From an uncultured bacterium (lineage in GTDB: Bacteria > Bacillota > Clostridia > Oscillospirales > Acutalibacteraceae): a DNA stretch of 7,342 nucleotides. Position 1 is the first letter of the stretch, and the number at the start of each line of letters is the position of its first letter. The notes below the pieces were generated by a model that did no database searches, had not been told where the DNA came from, and saw nothing but the letters and a program-made list of their open reading frames with translations. Position numbers and translations under genes: made by a program. Positions 1 to 5,487 of this stretch are shown in pieces. The stretch spans positions 1-7,342 of the forward strand of contig CAMFFI010000049.1 in assembly GCA_945949625.1 (NCBI GenBank), written 5' to 3'.

Positions 1-9
1 CTTATGTGA
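1..9 (+). other. possible 3' end of an unseen upstream gene (last codons and TGA stop)
   Basis: Read in frame 1 the window opens CTT ATG TGA. The TGA at 7-9 overlaps the GTG at 6-8 that begins the histidine phosphatase, giving a GTGA stop/start overlap of the kind common in translationally coupled operons. If so, a + strand gene ends here with residues Leu-Met. Only three codons are visible, so the existence of the gene is inferred from the overlap geometry and nothing can be said about its product. Confidence 0.3.
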
Positions 10-629
10 TTCATTTTATCAGACACGGCCGAATTGATGAAACCCTGAAAGGCGCATACATCGGCACAACAGATGTTCCCTTAAGCGAAACAGGAAAAAA
101 AGAGCTTATGGAGCTGGACGAAAAATATAAATATCCCGGCACAATGGCTGTGTTCACAAGCCCTCTTAAAAGATGCACTCAGACGGCGCAGATTTTATAT
201 CCACAGCAAAAGCCTATTGTAATAGAGCAGTTATCGGAATGTAATTTCGGAGAATGGGAGGGAAAAACCGCCGATGAACTGAAAAACGAGCCTGATTTTG
301 AAAAATGGCTTTCCGGCTCTAACGAGGTAAAGCCGCCGAGAGGGGAAAGCAACGCAGATTTTACAAGACGTGTCTGCAATATGTTTGAAAGTATTGTTCA
401 AGGCGTAATTAAAACAGGTACAACCGAAAGCGTAATAATTACTCACGGCGGAGTAATTATGACCTTGCTTGCTGTTTACGGACTGCCCCAGGCAAAGCCT
501 TTTGACTGGGTAATGGACAACGGCTTTGGATATTCCGTAAGGATAACGCCGCTTTTGTGGCAGAGAGATAAGGTAACCGAGGTGTTTAATCGTATTCCGG
601 GAAAAAAGGATGACGATGAAGAACTGTAA
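6..629 (+). CDS. histidine phosphatase family protein, possibly alpha-ribazole phosphatase (CobC-like)
   Basis: This is a phosphoglycerate-mutase-like phosphatase of 207 residues, the usual size for single-domain members. The catalytic FIRHG motif is at residues 4-8, with His7 the expected phospho-acceptor. A second active-site Arg lies in SPLKRCTQTA (Arg56), the acid/base Glu in LSECNFGEWEG (Glu78), and the second His in IITHGG (His147). All four key positions of the family are present, so it should be active. The L.E.nFG.WEG pattern and the soluble form fit the CobC/alpha-ribazole-phosphatase and small-molecule phosphatase group. Substrate cannot be decided from sequence; CobC is a guess that would be strengthened by cobS/cobU just upstream. 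The start used is GTG at 6, overlapping a TGA; the frame stays open to the window edge (TAT before the GTG), so a start outside the window is possible. The C-terminus is acidic (KKDDDEEL). Confidence 0.85.
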   Translation: MIHFIRHGRIDETLKGAYIGTTDVPLSETGKKELMELDEKYKYPGTMAVFTSPLKRCTQTAQILYPQQKPIVIEQLSECNFGEWEGKTADELKNEPDFEKWLSGSNEVKPPRGESNADFTRRVCNMFESIVQGVIKTGTTESVIITHGGVIMTLLAVYGLPQAKPFDWVMDNGFGYSVRITPLLWQRDKVTEVFNRIPGKKDDDEEL

Positions 630-637
630 TTTTGAAG

Positions 638-665
638 ATTGTAGCATAGTTTACAATGTTTTTTT
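638..665 (+). terminator. weak intrinsic terminator candidate after the histidine phosphatase gene
   Basis: ATTGTA at 638-643 pairs with TACAAT at 652-657 around an 8-base loop. One base later there is a run of seven T (659-665). The position, nine bases after the TAA stop, is right for a terminator. The stem is only six pairs with one G-C pair, so it would be inefficient at best and may be chance. Confidence 0.3.
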
Positions 666-693
666 CGCAGTTATGCAATAATAGATTTATAAA
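664..693 (+). promoter_or_regulatory. candidate sigma-A promoter for leuB
   Basis: TTCGCA at 664-669 (4/6 to TTGACA) and TATAAA at 688-693 (5/6 to TATAAT) are separated by 18 bases. Transcription would start near 700, leaving about 57 bases of leader before leuB. A competing -35, TTTACA at 650-655, has only a poor -10 (TATGCA at 672-677). The leader is too short for a T-box, so no leucine-responsive leader is seen. The call rests on consensus matching in an AT-rich gap. Confidence 0.35.
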
Positions 694-756
694 TTTATTA
701 ATACCAATTTTCGATAAAGCGTTTGTTGAATGTCGGTATAAAAAGGAGAAATTAAA

Positions 757-1827
757 ATGGCAGATTATAAAATTACTCTTTTAAAGGGTGACGGAATCGG
801 TCCTGAAATTGTAAATCAGGCAGTAAAGGTACTTGACAAAGCAGGTGAAAAATTCGGCTTTACGGTTGAGTATGACGAGGCTCTTCTGGGCGGCTGTGCA
901 ATTGACGCAACAGGTGTTCCGCTTCCTGATGAAACAGTTGAAAAATGTAAAAAAGCAGACAGTGTTCTTTTAGGTGCAGTAGGCGGACCTAAGTGGGATA
1001 CTCTTCCCGGAAATCTTCGTCCTGAGGCAGGTCTTTTAGGCATCAGAGGCGCTTTGGGACTTTTTGCAAATTTACGTCCTGCTGTAATTTTTGAACCCTT
1101 AAAGGGTGCGTCACCGATTAAAGATGAAATCATCGGCGGCGCTTTGGATGTAATGATTGTAAGAGAGCTTACAGGCGGTATTTACTTTGGAGAAAGAGGC
1201 AGAAAAGAGGTTAACGGACAGCCTGCCGCTTACGATACAGAAATGTACACCGTTCCTGAAATTGAGCGTATTGCAAGAGTTGCCTTTGACCTTGCGATGA
1301 AGAGAAACAAAAAGCTTACAAACGTTGATAAGGCAAACGTTCTGGAATCTTCACGTCTTTGGAGAGAAACTGTCCTCAGAGTTGCAAAGGATTATCCGGA
1401 GGTTGAGCTTAATCACCTTTATGTTGATAACTGTGCAATGCAGCTTGTAAGAAATCCCGGTCAGTTTGACGTAATCGTTACATCAAACATATTCGGAGAT
1501 ATTCTTTCCGACGAGGCTTCAATGATAAGCGGCTCAATCGGTATGCTTGCTTCTGCGTCGCTTTCAGCAGGCAAAAGCGGACTTTACGAGCCTATCCACG
1601 GCTCTGCTCCTGATATTGCAGGCTTAGGTATTGCAAATCCTCTTGCAACAATTCTTTCTGTTGCAATGATGTTAAGATATTCACTTGACCAGCCTGAAGC
1701 TGCCGACGCAATTGAAAAGGCAGTTAGTGATGTTCTTGTAGATTACCGTACTCCGGATATTTACGCTGAGGGTACAAAGAAAGTAAACTGTGAGGAAATG
1801 GGCGACCTTGTTTGTAATGCACTTTAA
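757..1827 (+). CDS. leuB: 3-isopropylmalate dehydrogenase
   Basis: This cytoplasmic enzyme oxidises and decarboxylates (2R,3S)-3-isopropylmalate to 2-oxoisocaproate using NAD+, the third step of leucine synthesis. At 356 residues it has full family length. It starts KITLLKGDGIGPEIV. Substrate-binding arginines are seen at Arg97 and Arg107 (GLFANLRP) and Arg136 (VRELTGG). The catalytic pair is Tyr143 (GGIYFGERG) and Lys192 (DKANVLESSR). Metal-binding aspartates are Asp224 (YVDNCAMQ), Asp248 and Asp252, the last two in the NIFGDILSDEASMISGSIGM signature at 244-263. HGSAPDIAG at 281-289 carries the Asp (286) that marks NAD rather than NADP use and separates LeuB from NADP isocitrate dehydrogenase. 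AGGAG at 744-748 lies 8 bases before the ATG and supports the start. No leuA, leuC or leuD is in the window; they must lie elsewhere if leucine is made. The next gene follows after 18 bases and is probably cotranscribed. Confidence 0.96.
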   Translation: MADYKITLLKGDGIGPEIVNQAVKVLDKAGEKFGFTVEYDEALLGGCAIDATGVPLPDETVEKCKKADSVLLGAVGGPKWDTLPGNLRPEAGLLGIRGALGLFANLRPAVIFEPLKGASPIKDEIIGGALDVMIVRELTGGIYFGERGRKEVNGQPAAYDTEMYTVPEIERIARVAFDLAMKRNKKLTNVDKANVLESSRLWRETVLRVAKDYPEVELNHLYVDNCAMQLVRNPGQFDVIVTSNIFGDILSDEASMISGSIGMLASASLSAGKSGLYEPIHGSAPDIAGLGIANPLATILSVAMMLRYSLDQPEAADAIEKAVSDVLVDYRTPDIYAEGTKKVNCEEMGDLVCNAL

Positions 1828-1845
1828 CAGCGTTTCGGTGATATT

Positions 1846-2556
1846 ATGACATATTACGATATGCACTCCCACATACTTCCCGGCGTAGATGACGGAAGTA
1901 AAAGCATAAGTCAGTCCCTTGAGCTTATTAATCTTCACGTTAAAAATGGGGTTACAAATATATGCCTTACTCCTCATTTTTACACAAATCAGGAAAGTAT
2001 AGCGGACTTTACCTCAAAGCGTGACAGTGCTTTTGAAAAGCTGAAAGGTGCTGTGCCCGAAAATGTTAATCTGTGTCTTGGCGCAGAGGTGTTTGTAACG
2101 CATTATCTGTTTAACAATAAAGATATTTCAATGCTTTGCTACGGCAACTCTAAGTATATGCTTACTGAATTTGCATATAAAGCAAGCTTTAGCGGAAAGT
2201 CAATGGATATGCTTGTAAAAATTAAGGATAATTACGGATTCATTCCTGTTATTCCTCATATTGAGCGTTATGAAAATGTTTTTTATGACGACAGCAAGCT
2301 TGAAGAATTGACGGATATGGGTGTAATAATTCAGACAAATGCATCCTCTTTCAGCGGTTTCAGAAGAAAAAGACGTATTTTGAAGCTCATAGACAATGGT
2401 TTTATACATATTTTGGGAACAGACGCACACTCGCTTACAAGAGGCAATCCGGAAAATTATTCGGAAGCCTGCAAGCTGATAGCTCAAAAATGCGGAAGAA
2501 ACAGGCTTTTGAGAATGCAGGATACAGCCGCAGAAATTTTCAGTATATCAAATTAA
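1846..2556 (+). CDS. CpsB/CapC (YwqE)-type PHP-domain tyrosine-protein phosphatase
   Basis: This is a 236-residue PHP-fold metallophosphatase. The N-terminal YDMHSHILPGVDDGS (residues 4-18) is the hallmark of the CpsB/YwqE group, manganese-dependent phosphatases that dephosphorylate bacterial tyrosine kinases controlling capsule or exopolysaccharide assembly. Further putative metal ligands are His44 (TPHF), Glu81 (GAEVF), Glu108 (TEFA), His138 (PHIERY), and Asp193 and His195 (GTDAHS). With His7 and His9 the whole PHP metal set appears intact. It has no signal peptide or membrane segment. The start follows leuB by 18 bases, with GGTGAT at 1837-1842 as ribosome site. Unusually, neither a BY-kinase nor any sugar or export gene lies nearby. 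The alternative, a HisJ-type histidinol-phosphate phosphatase, would suit an amino-acid neighbour such as leuB, but the HILPGVDDGS motif argues for the CpsB group. A strong terminator follows. Confidence 0.88.
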   Translation: MTYYDMHSHILPGVDDGSKSISQSLELINLHVKNGVTNICLTPHFYTNQESIADFTSKRDSAFEKLKGAVPENVNLCLGAEVFVTHYLFNNKDISMLCYGNSKYMLTEFAYKASFSGKSMDMLVKIKDNYGFIPVIPHIERYENVFYDDSKLEELTDMGVIIQTNASSFSGFRRKRRILKLIDNGFIHILGTDAHSLTRGNPENYSEACKLIAQKCGRNRLLRMQDTAAEIFSISN

Positions 2557-2567
2557 AACATATTTAC

Positions 2568-2595
2568 GGACCGTCCTGAAAGGACGGTCCTTTTT
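2568..2595 (+). terminator. strong intrinsic terminator of the leuB-phosphatase unit
   Basis: GGACCGTCC at 2568-2576 pairs perfectly with GGACGGTCC at 2582-2590. T2577 and A2581 can add a tenth pair, leaving a GAA loop. A T5 run follows at 2591-2595. The hairpin begins 11 bases after the phosphatase stop codon. This is the most convincing terminator in the window. Its T-run is also the first five bases of repeat copy 1. Confidence 0.93.
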
Positions 2596-2686
2596 ACATT
2601 ATAGGAAATTGCTCGGTTTCGCTCGGGCATAAAGGTTACAGTCAGTACAAACAGTTTGCACGAATTGCGTGTCGAGGCACTCAACT
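2591..2686. repeat. non-coding direct repeat, copy 1 (96 bases)
   Basis: This unit runs from TTTTTACATTATA to CTCAACT and is followed directly by a second copy, about 90% identical by eye (nine differences, one of them an inserted A). The unit can form small hairpins: CACG 2659-2662 with CGTG 2668-2671, and GTCGAG 2671-2676 with CTCAAC 2680-2685. The second is followed by T6 (2686-2691), so copy 1 ends in a weak terminator-like shape. Read on the minus strand that stem has a G-U pair; read on the plus strand it has a C-A mismatch. No open reading frame of credible length lies in it. I do not recognise the family. Confidence 0.8.
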
Positions 2687-2783
2687 TTTTTACATTATAA
2701 GAAATTGCACGGTTGCACTCGGGCATAAAAGGTTACAGTCAGTACAAACTGTCTGCACGAATTGCGTGTCGAGACACTCGACT
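2687..2783. repeat. non-coding direct repeat, copy 2 (97 bases)
   Basis: This second copy of the unit directly abuts copy 1. Compared with copy 1 it has an extra A at about 2730 and eight substitutions. Its terminal stem is perfect: GTCGAG 2768-2773 with CTCGAC 2777-2782 around ACA. A second stem, CAGTCAGT 2736-2743 with ACTGTCTG 2748-2755, closes an ACAA loop with a single T-T mismatch; in copy 1 this stem has an additional A-A mismatch and a G-U pair. The T-run after copy 1 is missing here (TTCTGAAA). About 30 bases of unremarkable AT-rich DNA separate it from the thyX promoter. Confidence 0.8.
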
Positions 2784-2814
2784 TCTGAAAATTACGGAAA
2801 AACGCTTTAATTTG

Positions 2815-2843
2815 TTGCATTTTAATATGTAAAATGATATAAT
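2815..2843 (+). promoter_or_regulatory. extended -10 promoter of the thyX operon
   Basis: A perfect TATAAT at 2838-2843 is preceded by TGA (2835-2837), giving an extended -10. TTGCAT at 2815-2820 sits 17 bases upstream as a weak -35 (3/6). Transcription would start near 2850, about 32 bases before the thyX start, leaving no room for a riboswitch. This is the only good promoter ahead of the six tightly packed downstream genes, so it probably drives them all. Confidence 0.7.
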
Positions 2844-2881
2844 AACTGTAATTATGTAAAGAGAAGAAAGGCGGATAATCA

Positions 2882-3685
2882 ATGGCACCAAAGGTAACCC
2901 TGCTTACATATACACCAAACCCCGAGCAAACTGTTGCAATGGCGGCAAAGCTTTGCTATTCACCCTCGGGCATTGAAGATATTAAAGAAGGCTTAACAGA
3001 GGAAAAAGCGGCGTCTTTTGTAGATATGCTTTCACAGCTGGGACATCAGTCTCCAATGGAGCATGCAAGCTTTACCTTTGGAATAGAGGGAATTTCCAGA
3101 GCCTGTTCTCATCAGCTTGTCCGTCACAGAATAGCCTCTTACAGCCAGCAGTCACAGCGTTACGTTGACGGAAAAAACTTTGAGTTTGTAACGCCCCCGG
3201 AAATTGAAAACAATGAAAGAGCGTATGCGGCTTATAAAAAAGTAATTGATATGCAGTCAAAGGCTTATACCGAAATCAGAAACGCTCTTGTTTCGGAAAA
3301 GATAAAGGAGCTTTATCCCCAAAGGAATTATACAGGCTCCGACGAAGAAATAATGGAAGCATTTAAGCAGGATAATAAGCAGGAGTATTCAGCACTTCTT
3401 AAAAAAGCAAATGAGGACGCACGTTTTGTACTTCCCAATGCCTGCACTACAAAAATTGTTTGCACATTTAACGCAAGAAGCCTTGAAAACTTTTTTGCGC
3501 ACCGTTGCTGCAACAGAGCGCAGTGGGAAATCAGAATGGTTGCAGAGCAAATGCTGCTCCAATGCCTTGAGGTAGCGCCTAATCTGTTTAAGCACTGCGG
3601 ACCTTCCTGCTTATTCGGCAATTGCCCCGAGGGCAAAATGAGCTGCGGAAAAATGAAGGAGGTCAGGGCTAAATATGGCAGGTAA
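2882..3685 (+). CDS. thyX: FAD-dependent thymidylate synthase ThyX
   Basis: ThyX methylates dUMP to dTMP with methylene-tetrahydrofolate, using FAD and NADPH and releasing tetrahydrofolate rather than dihydrofolate. The ThyX signature RHR-x7-S is exact at residues 81-91 (RHRIASYSQQS, followed by QR). His61 in MEHASFTF and the C-terminal NRAQWEIR (211-218, nucleotide-binding Arg218 expected) also match. Length is 267 residues, longer than the roughly 220-residue Thermotoga type. Part of the extra length is a charged segment around 150-180, and part is a cysteine-bearing tail with Cys239, Cys243, Cys248 and Cys255 (C-x3-C-x4-C-x6-C), a possible metal site of unknown role. AAAGGCGGA at 2867-2875 is a one-mismatch ribosome site six bases before the ATG. 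It is the first gene of the operon and overlaps the next gene by 11 bases. No thyA is visible. Confidence 0.96.
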   Translation: MAPKVTLLTYTPNPEQTVAMAAKLCYSPSGIEDIKEGLTEEKAASFVDMLSQLGHQSPMEHASFTFGIEGISRACSHQLVRHRIASYSQQSQRYVDGKNFEFVTPPEIENNERAYAAYKKVIDMQSKAYTEIRNALVSEKIKELYPQRNYTGSDEEIMEAFKQDNKQEYSALLKKANEDARFVLPNACTTKIVCTFNARSLENFFAHRCCNRAQWEIRMVAEQMLLQCLEVAPNLFKHCGPSCLFGNCPEGKMSCGKMKEVRAKYGR

Positions 3686-4343
3686 GCTTATTGTTGTTGA
3701 AGGCCTCGACGGTTCGGGAAAAGCAACCCAGACTCAAAAGCTCTATGAATATTTTATCGACCTGAACCAACAGGTTTTGAAAATTACTTTTCCCGATTAT
3801 GACAGTCCTGCGTCTTCACTTGTAAAAATGTATTTAAACGGCGAGCTGGGCGATAAACCCTCTGACGTTAATGCGTATGCCGCATCTTCGTTTTATGCTG
3901 TTGACAGAGTGGCAAGCTATCTCAAAAGCTGGAAAAAGGATTATGAAAGCGGAAAAACAATTTTGTGCGACCGCTATGCAACCTCGAATATAATTTATCA
4001 GATGTCAAAAATGCCGCAGAATCAGTGGAACAGCTTTATGGATTGGCAATACGATTTTGAGTATGATAAGCTGGGACTTCCTGCTCCCGACAGGGTGATT
4101 TACCTTGACGTTGAACCTGAGGTTTCACAGAAGTTAATGCTTAAACGATACAACGGCGACGAAAGCAAGAAGGATTTGCACGAAAAGAATGTAGATTTTT
4201 TGCTTTCCTGCCGAAAAAGCGCTTTATATGCGGCAGATAAATTAAACTGGAAGGTTATTTCCTGCTGTGAAAACGGAGAAATGAAAACCATTGAAAATAT
4301 TTTTCAGGAAATTCTGAGTTCACTTAAAGAAAGACAGGTGTAA
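3675..4343 (+). CDS. tmk: thymidylate kinase-like protein (dTMP kinase)
   Basis: This P-loop nucleoside-monophosphate kinase of 222 residues is predicted to phosphorylate dTMP to dTDP with ATP in the cytoplasm. The P-loop is GLDGSGKATQ at 10-19. The dTMP-side motif FPDYDSP (39-45) stands where many TMPKs have an REP or FP motif. AVDR at 75-78 and the DRYATSNIIYQ segment at 99-109 match the TMPK DR motifs. A lysine-rich lid, KRYNGDESKKDLHE, spans 157-170. Ala17 stands where Walker A normally has Ser or Thr, although Thr18 is adjacent. Start ATG 3675 lies inside the end of thyX, with AAGGAGGT at 3656-3663 as ribosome site. Placement right after thyX gives two successive steps toward dTTP. The sequence differs enough from standard Tmk that a second canonical tmk may exist in the genome, and a related nucleotide substrate cannot be excluded. 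Confidence 0.85.
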   Translation: MAGKLIVVEGLDGSGKATQTQKLYEYFIDLNQQVLKITFPDYDSPASSLVKMYLNGELGDKPSDVNAYAASSFYAVDRVASYLKSWKKDYESGKTILCDRYATSNIIYQMSKMPQNQWNSFMDWQYDFEYDKLGLPAPDRVIYLDVEPEVSQKLMLKRYNGDESKKDLHEKNVDFLLSCRKSALYAADKLNWKVISCCENGEMKTIENIFQEILSSLKERQV

Positions 4344-4345
4344 AT

Positions 4346-4888
4346 ATGATTTATGTGTTTCTTGCAGCCGGTTTTGAAGAAATCGAGGCACTTGCTACTG
4401 TAGATGTGTTAAGGAGAGCAAAGCTTTCAGTAACAACAGTGGGTATAGGAGGAAAGAAGATAACAGGCTCCCACAAAATTACCGTTACCGCTGACATTGA
4501 AGAAAATCAACTGGTCTTAAACGATGATTTGCAGGCTGTTGTTTTGCCGGGAGGTATGCCCGGAACACTTAATTTAGAGGCGTCCGAGACTGTTCAGAAT
4601 GCAATTAAATTTGCAATTGATAACAATAAATATCTGTGTGCAATTTGCGCCGCACCTTCAATTTTGGGACATTTAGGCTTGCTTGACAACAAAAAAGCTA
4701 CCTGCTATCCCGGCTTTGAAACAAATACCGATAAGGTGACATATACGGGAGAGCCTGCCGTTGCCGACGGTAATGTGATTACAGGCAAGGGCGCAGGCTG
4801 TGCTGTTGAATTCGGCTTAAAAATTGCACAGGAACTTACATCAGAAGAAACGGCGTCTCAGGTCAGGAGCTCAATGCAATGCCCGTAA
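4346..4888 (+). CDS. DJ-1/PfpI family protein (DJ-1/YajL-like)
   Basis: This 180-residue single-domain protein has the DJ-1 fold. The N-terminus IYVFLAAGFEEIEALATVDVLRRA is typical, with Glu14 equivalent to the conserved glutamate that contacts the nucleophile. The nucleophile elbow is AICAAP with Cys101, followed by ATCYPGFE (118-125) and GKGAGCAVEFGL (147-158). The LPGGMPG loop is at 68-74. It is full length and should be cytoplasmic. DJ-1 family members have been linked to oxidative-stress protection, chaperone or glyoxalase activity, and some are annotated ThiJ; the actual reaction here cannot be read from sequence. It starts two bases after the kinase stop, with AGGTG at 4336-4340 as a modest ribosome site, and overlaps the next gene by 10 bases. 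The location between two nucleotide/folate enzymes is reminiscent of operon partners but gives no direct functional clue. Confidence 0.92.
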   Translation: MIYVFLAAGFEEIEALATVDVLRRAKLSVTTVGIGGKKITGSHKITVTADIEENQLVLNDDLQAVVLPGGMPGTLNLEASETVQNAIKFAIDNNKYLCAICAAPSILGHLGLLDNKKATCYPGFETNTDKVTYTGEPAVADGNVITGKGAGCAVEFGLKIAQELTSEETASQVRSSMQCP

Positions 4889-5469
4889 AAAACATTAAGC
4901 AGAGAAAAGAGCAGATAAGGAATATCAGCAAAAAATACCGTCTTAATATGGACAGCTTGCAGAAAGCGAGTCTTGACCGGCTTTTGCAGGAGAAATTTAT
5001 TAATTCTGAGTTTTTTGAAAATTCCCGTGTGATTCTGGCTTTTGTTTCAAAGGGCATTGAGGTTTCCACAGAGCTTATTATAAAAACTGCATTGGAAAAA
5101 GGAAAAAAGCTTGCTTTGCCCAGATGCAAAGAAAACAATCAAATGGATTTTTACCTTGTTACTGATATTTCTCAGCTTGAAATAGGAAGCTATGGCTTGA
5201 TGGAGCCGAATACCGATAAATGTGAAATGCTAAGTGATTTTTCGGATTCCGTCTGTCTTGTGCCGGGACTTGCCTTTGACAGAGAAGGCTACCGAATTGG
5301 TTTCGGAAAAGGCTATTACGACAGATTTTTGCTGAATTTCAGCGGCTTAACCGTGGGAATGTGCTATAATAAATGCATAGAGAATGATTTGCCGCGAGGC
5401 TACTATGACCGTCCCGTTGATATTCTTATTACCGAAAAATATAAAATTGATACACGTCCTAACTGTTAA
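4879..5469 (+). CDS. 5-formyltetrahydrofolate cyclo-ligase (MTHFS)
   Basis: The enzyme uses ATP to convert 5-formyl-THF to 5,10-methenyl-THF, returning a storage or inhibitory folate to the one-carbon pool. At 196 residues it is normal length. The family signature is clear at 131-151: LAFD, then GYRIGFGKGYYDRFL, the glycine-rich ATP-binding loop. IEVST at 60-64 holds the substrate-side glutamate (Glu61). YYDRPVDILITE at 175-186 matches the conserved C-terminal segment. The N-terminal helix is rich in Lys/Arg, as usual. The start at 4879 overlaps the DJ-1 gene in another frame, with CAGGAG at 4864-4869 nine bases upstream. An in-frame cofactor link to thyX, which consumes methylene-THF, is the best reason for its being here. 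This gene is known as fau/ygfA in E. coli and yqgN in Bacillus. Confidence 0.94.
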   Translation: MPVKNIKQRKEQIRNISKKYRLNMDSLQKASLDRLLQEKFINSEFFENSRVILAFVSKGIEVSTELIIKTALEKGKKLALPRCKENNQMDFYLVTDISQLEIGSYGLMEPNTDKCEMLSDFSDSVCLVPGLAFDREGYRIGFGKGYYDRFLLNFSGLTVGMCYNKCIENDLPRGYYDRPVDILITEKYKIDTRPNC

Positions 5470-5487
5470 ATAAGGAAGGAAAAGCCT

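Noticed and set aside
231..647. Minus-strand open frame of 138 codons opposite the histidine phosphatase gene
   Set aside because: It is antisense to a gene with intact catalytic motifs, has no recognisable protein features and no good ribosome site. The same applies to the other minus-strand frames opposite leuB, thyX and mltG.
630..756. T-box or other leucine-sensing leader before leuB
   Set aside because: The gap is only 127 bases, with no T-box core sequence, no specifier-loop shape and no strong terminator/antiterminator pair just before leuB.
2591..2686. Minus-strand open frame of about 28 codons in repeat copy 1
   Set aside because: Copy 2 shifts frame at the inserted A, so the reading is not preserved between copies. 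There is no start codon with a ribosome site, so it looks non-coding.
2591..2783. CRISPR-like array
   Set aside because: The two units are adjacent with no spacer, are about 96 bases long and number only two; there are no cas genes.
2591..2783. Insertion sequence remnant or MITE
   Set aside because: There are no terminal inverted repeats spanning the unit and no obvious target-site duplication; only direct repetition is seen.
2844..2881. Folate (THF) riboswitch before thyX
   Set aside because: Only about 32 bases lie between the expected transcription start and the ATG, too few for the aptamer.
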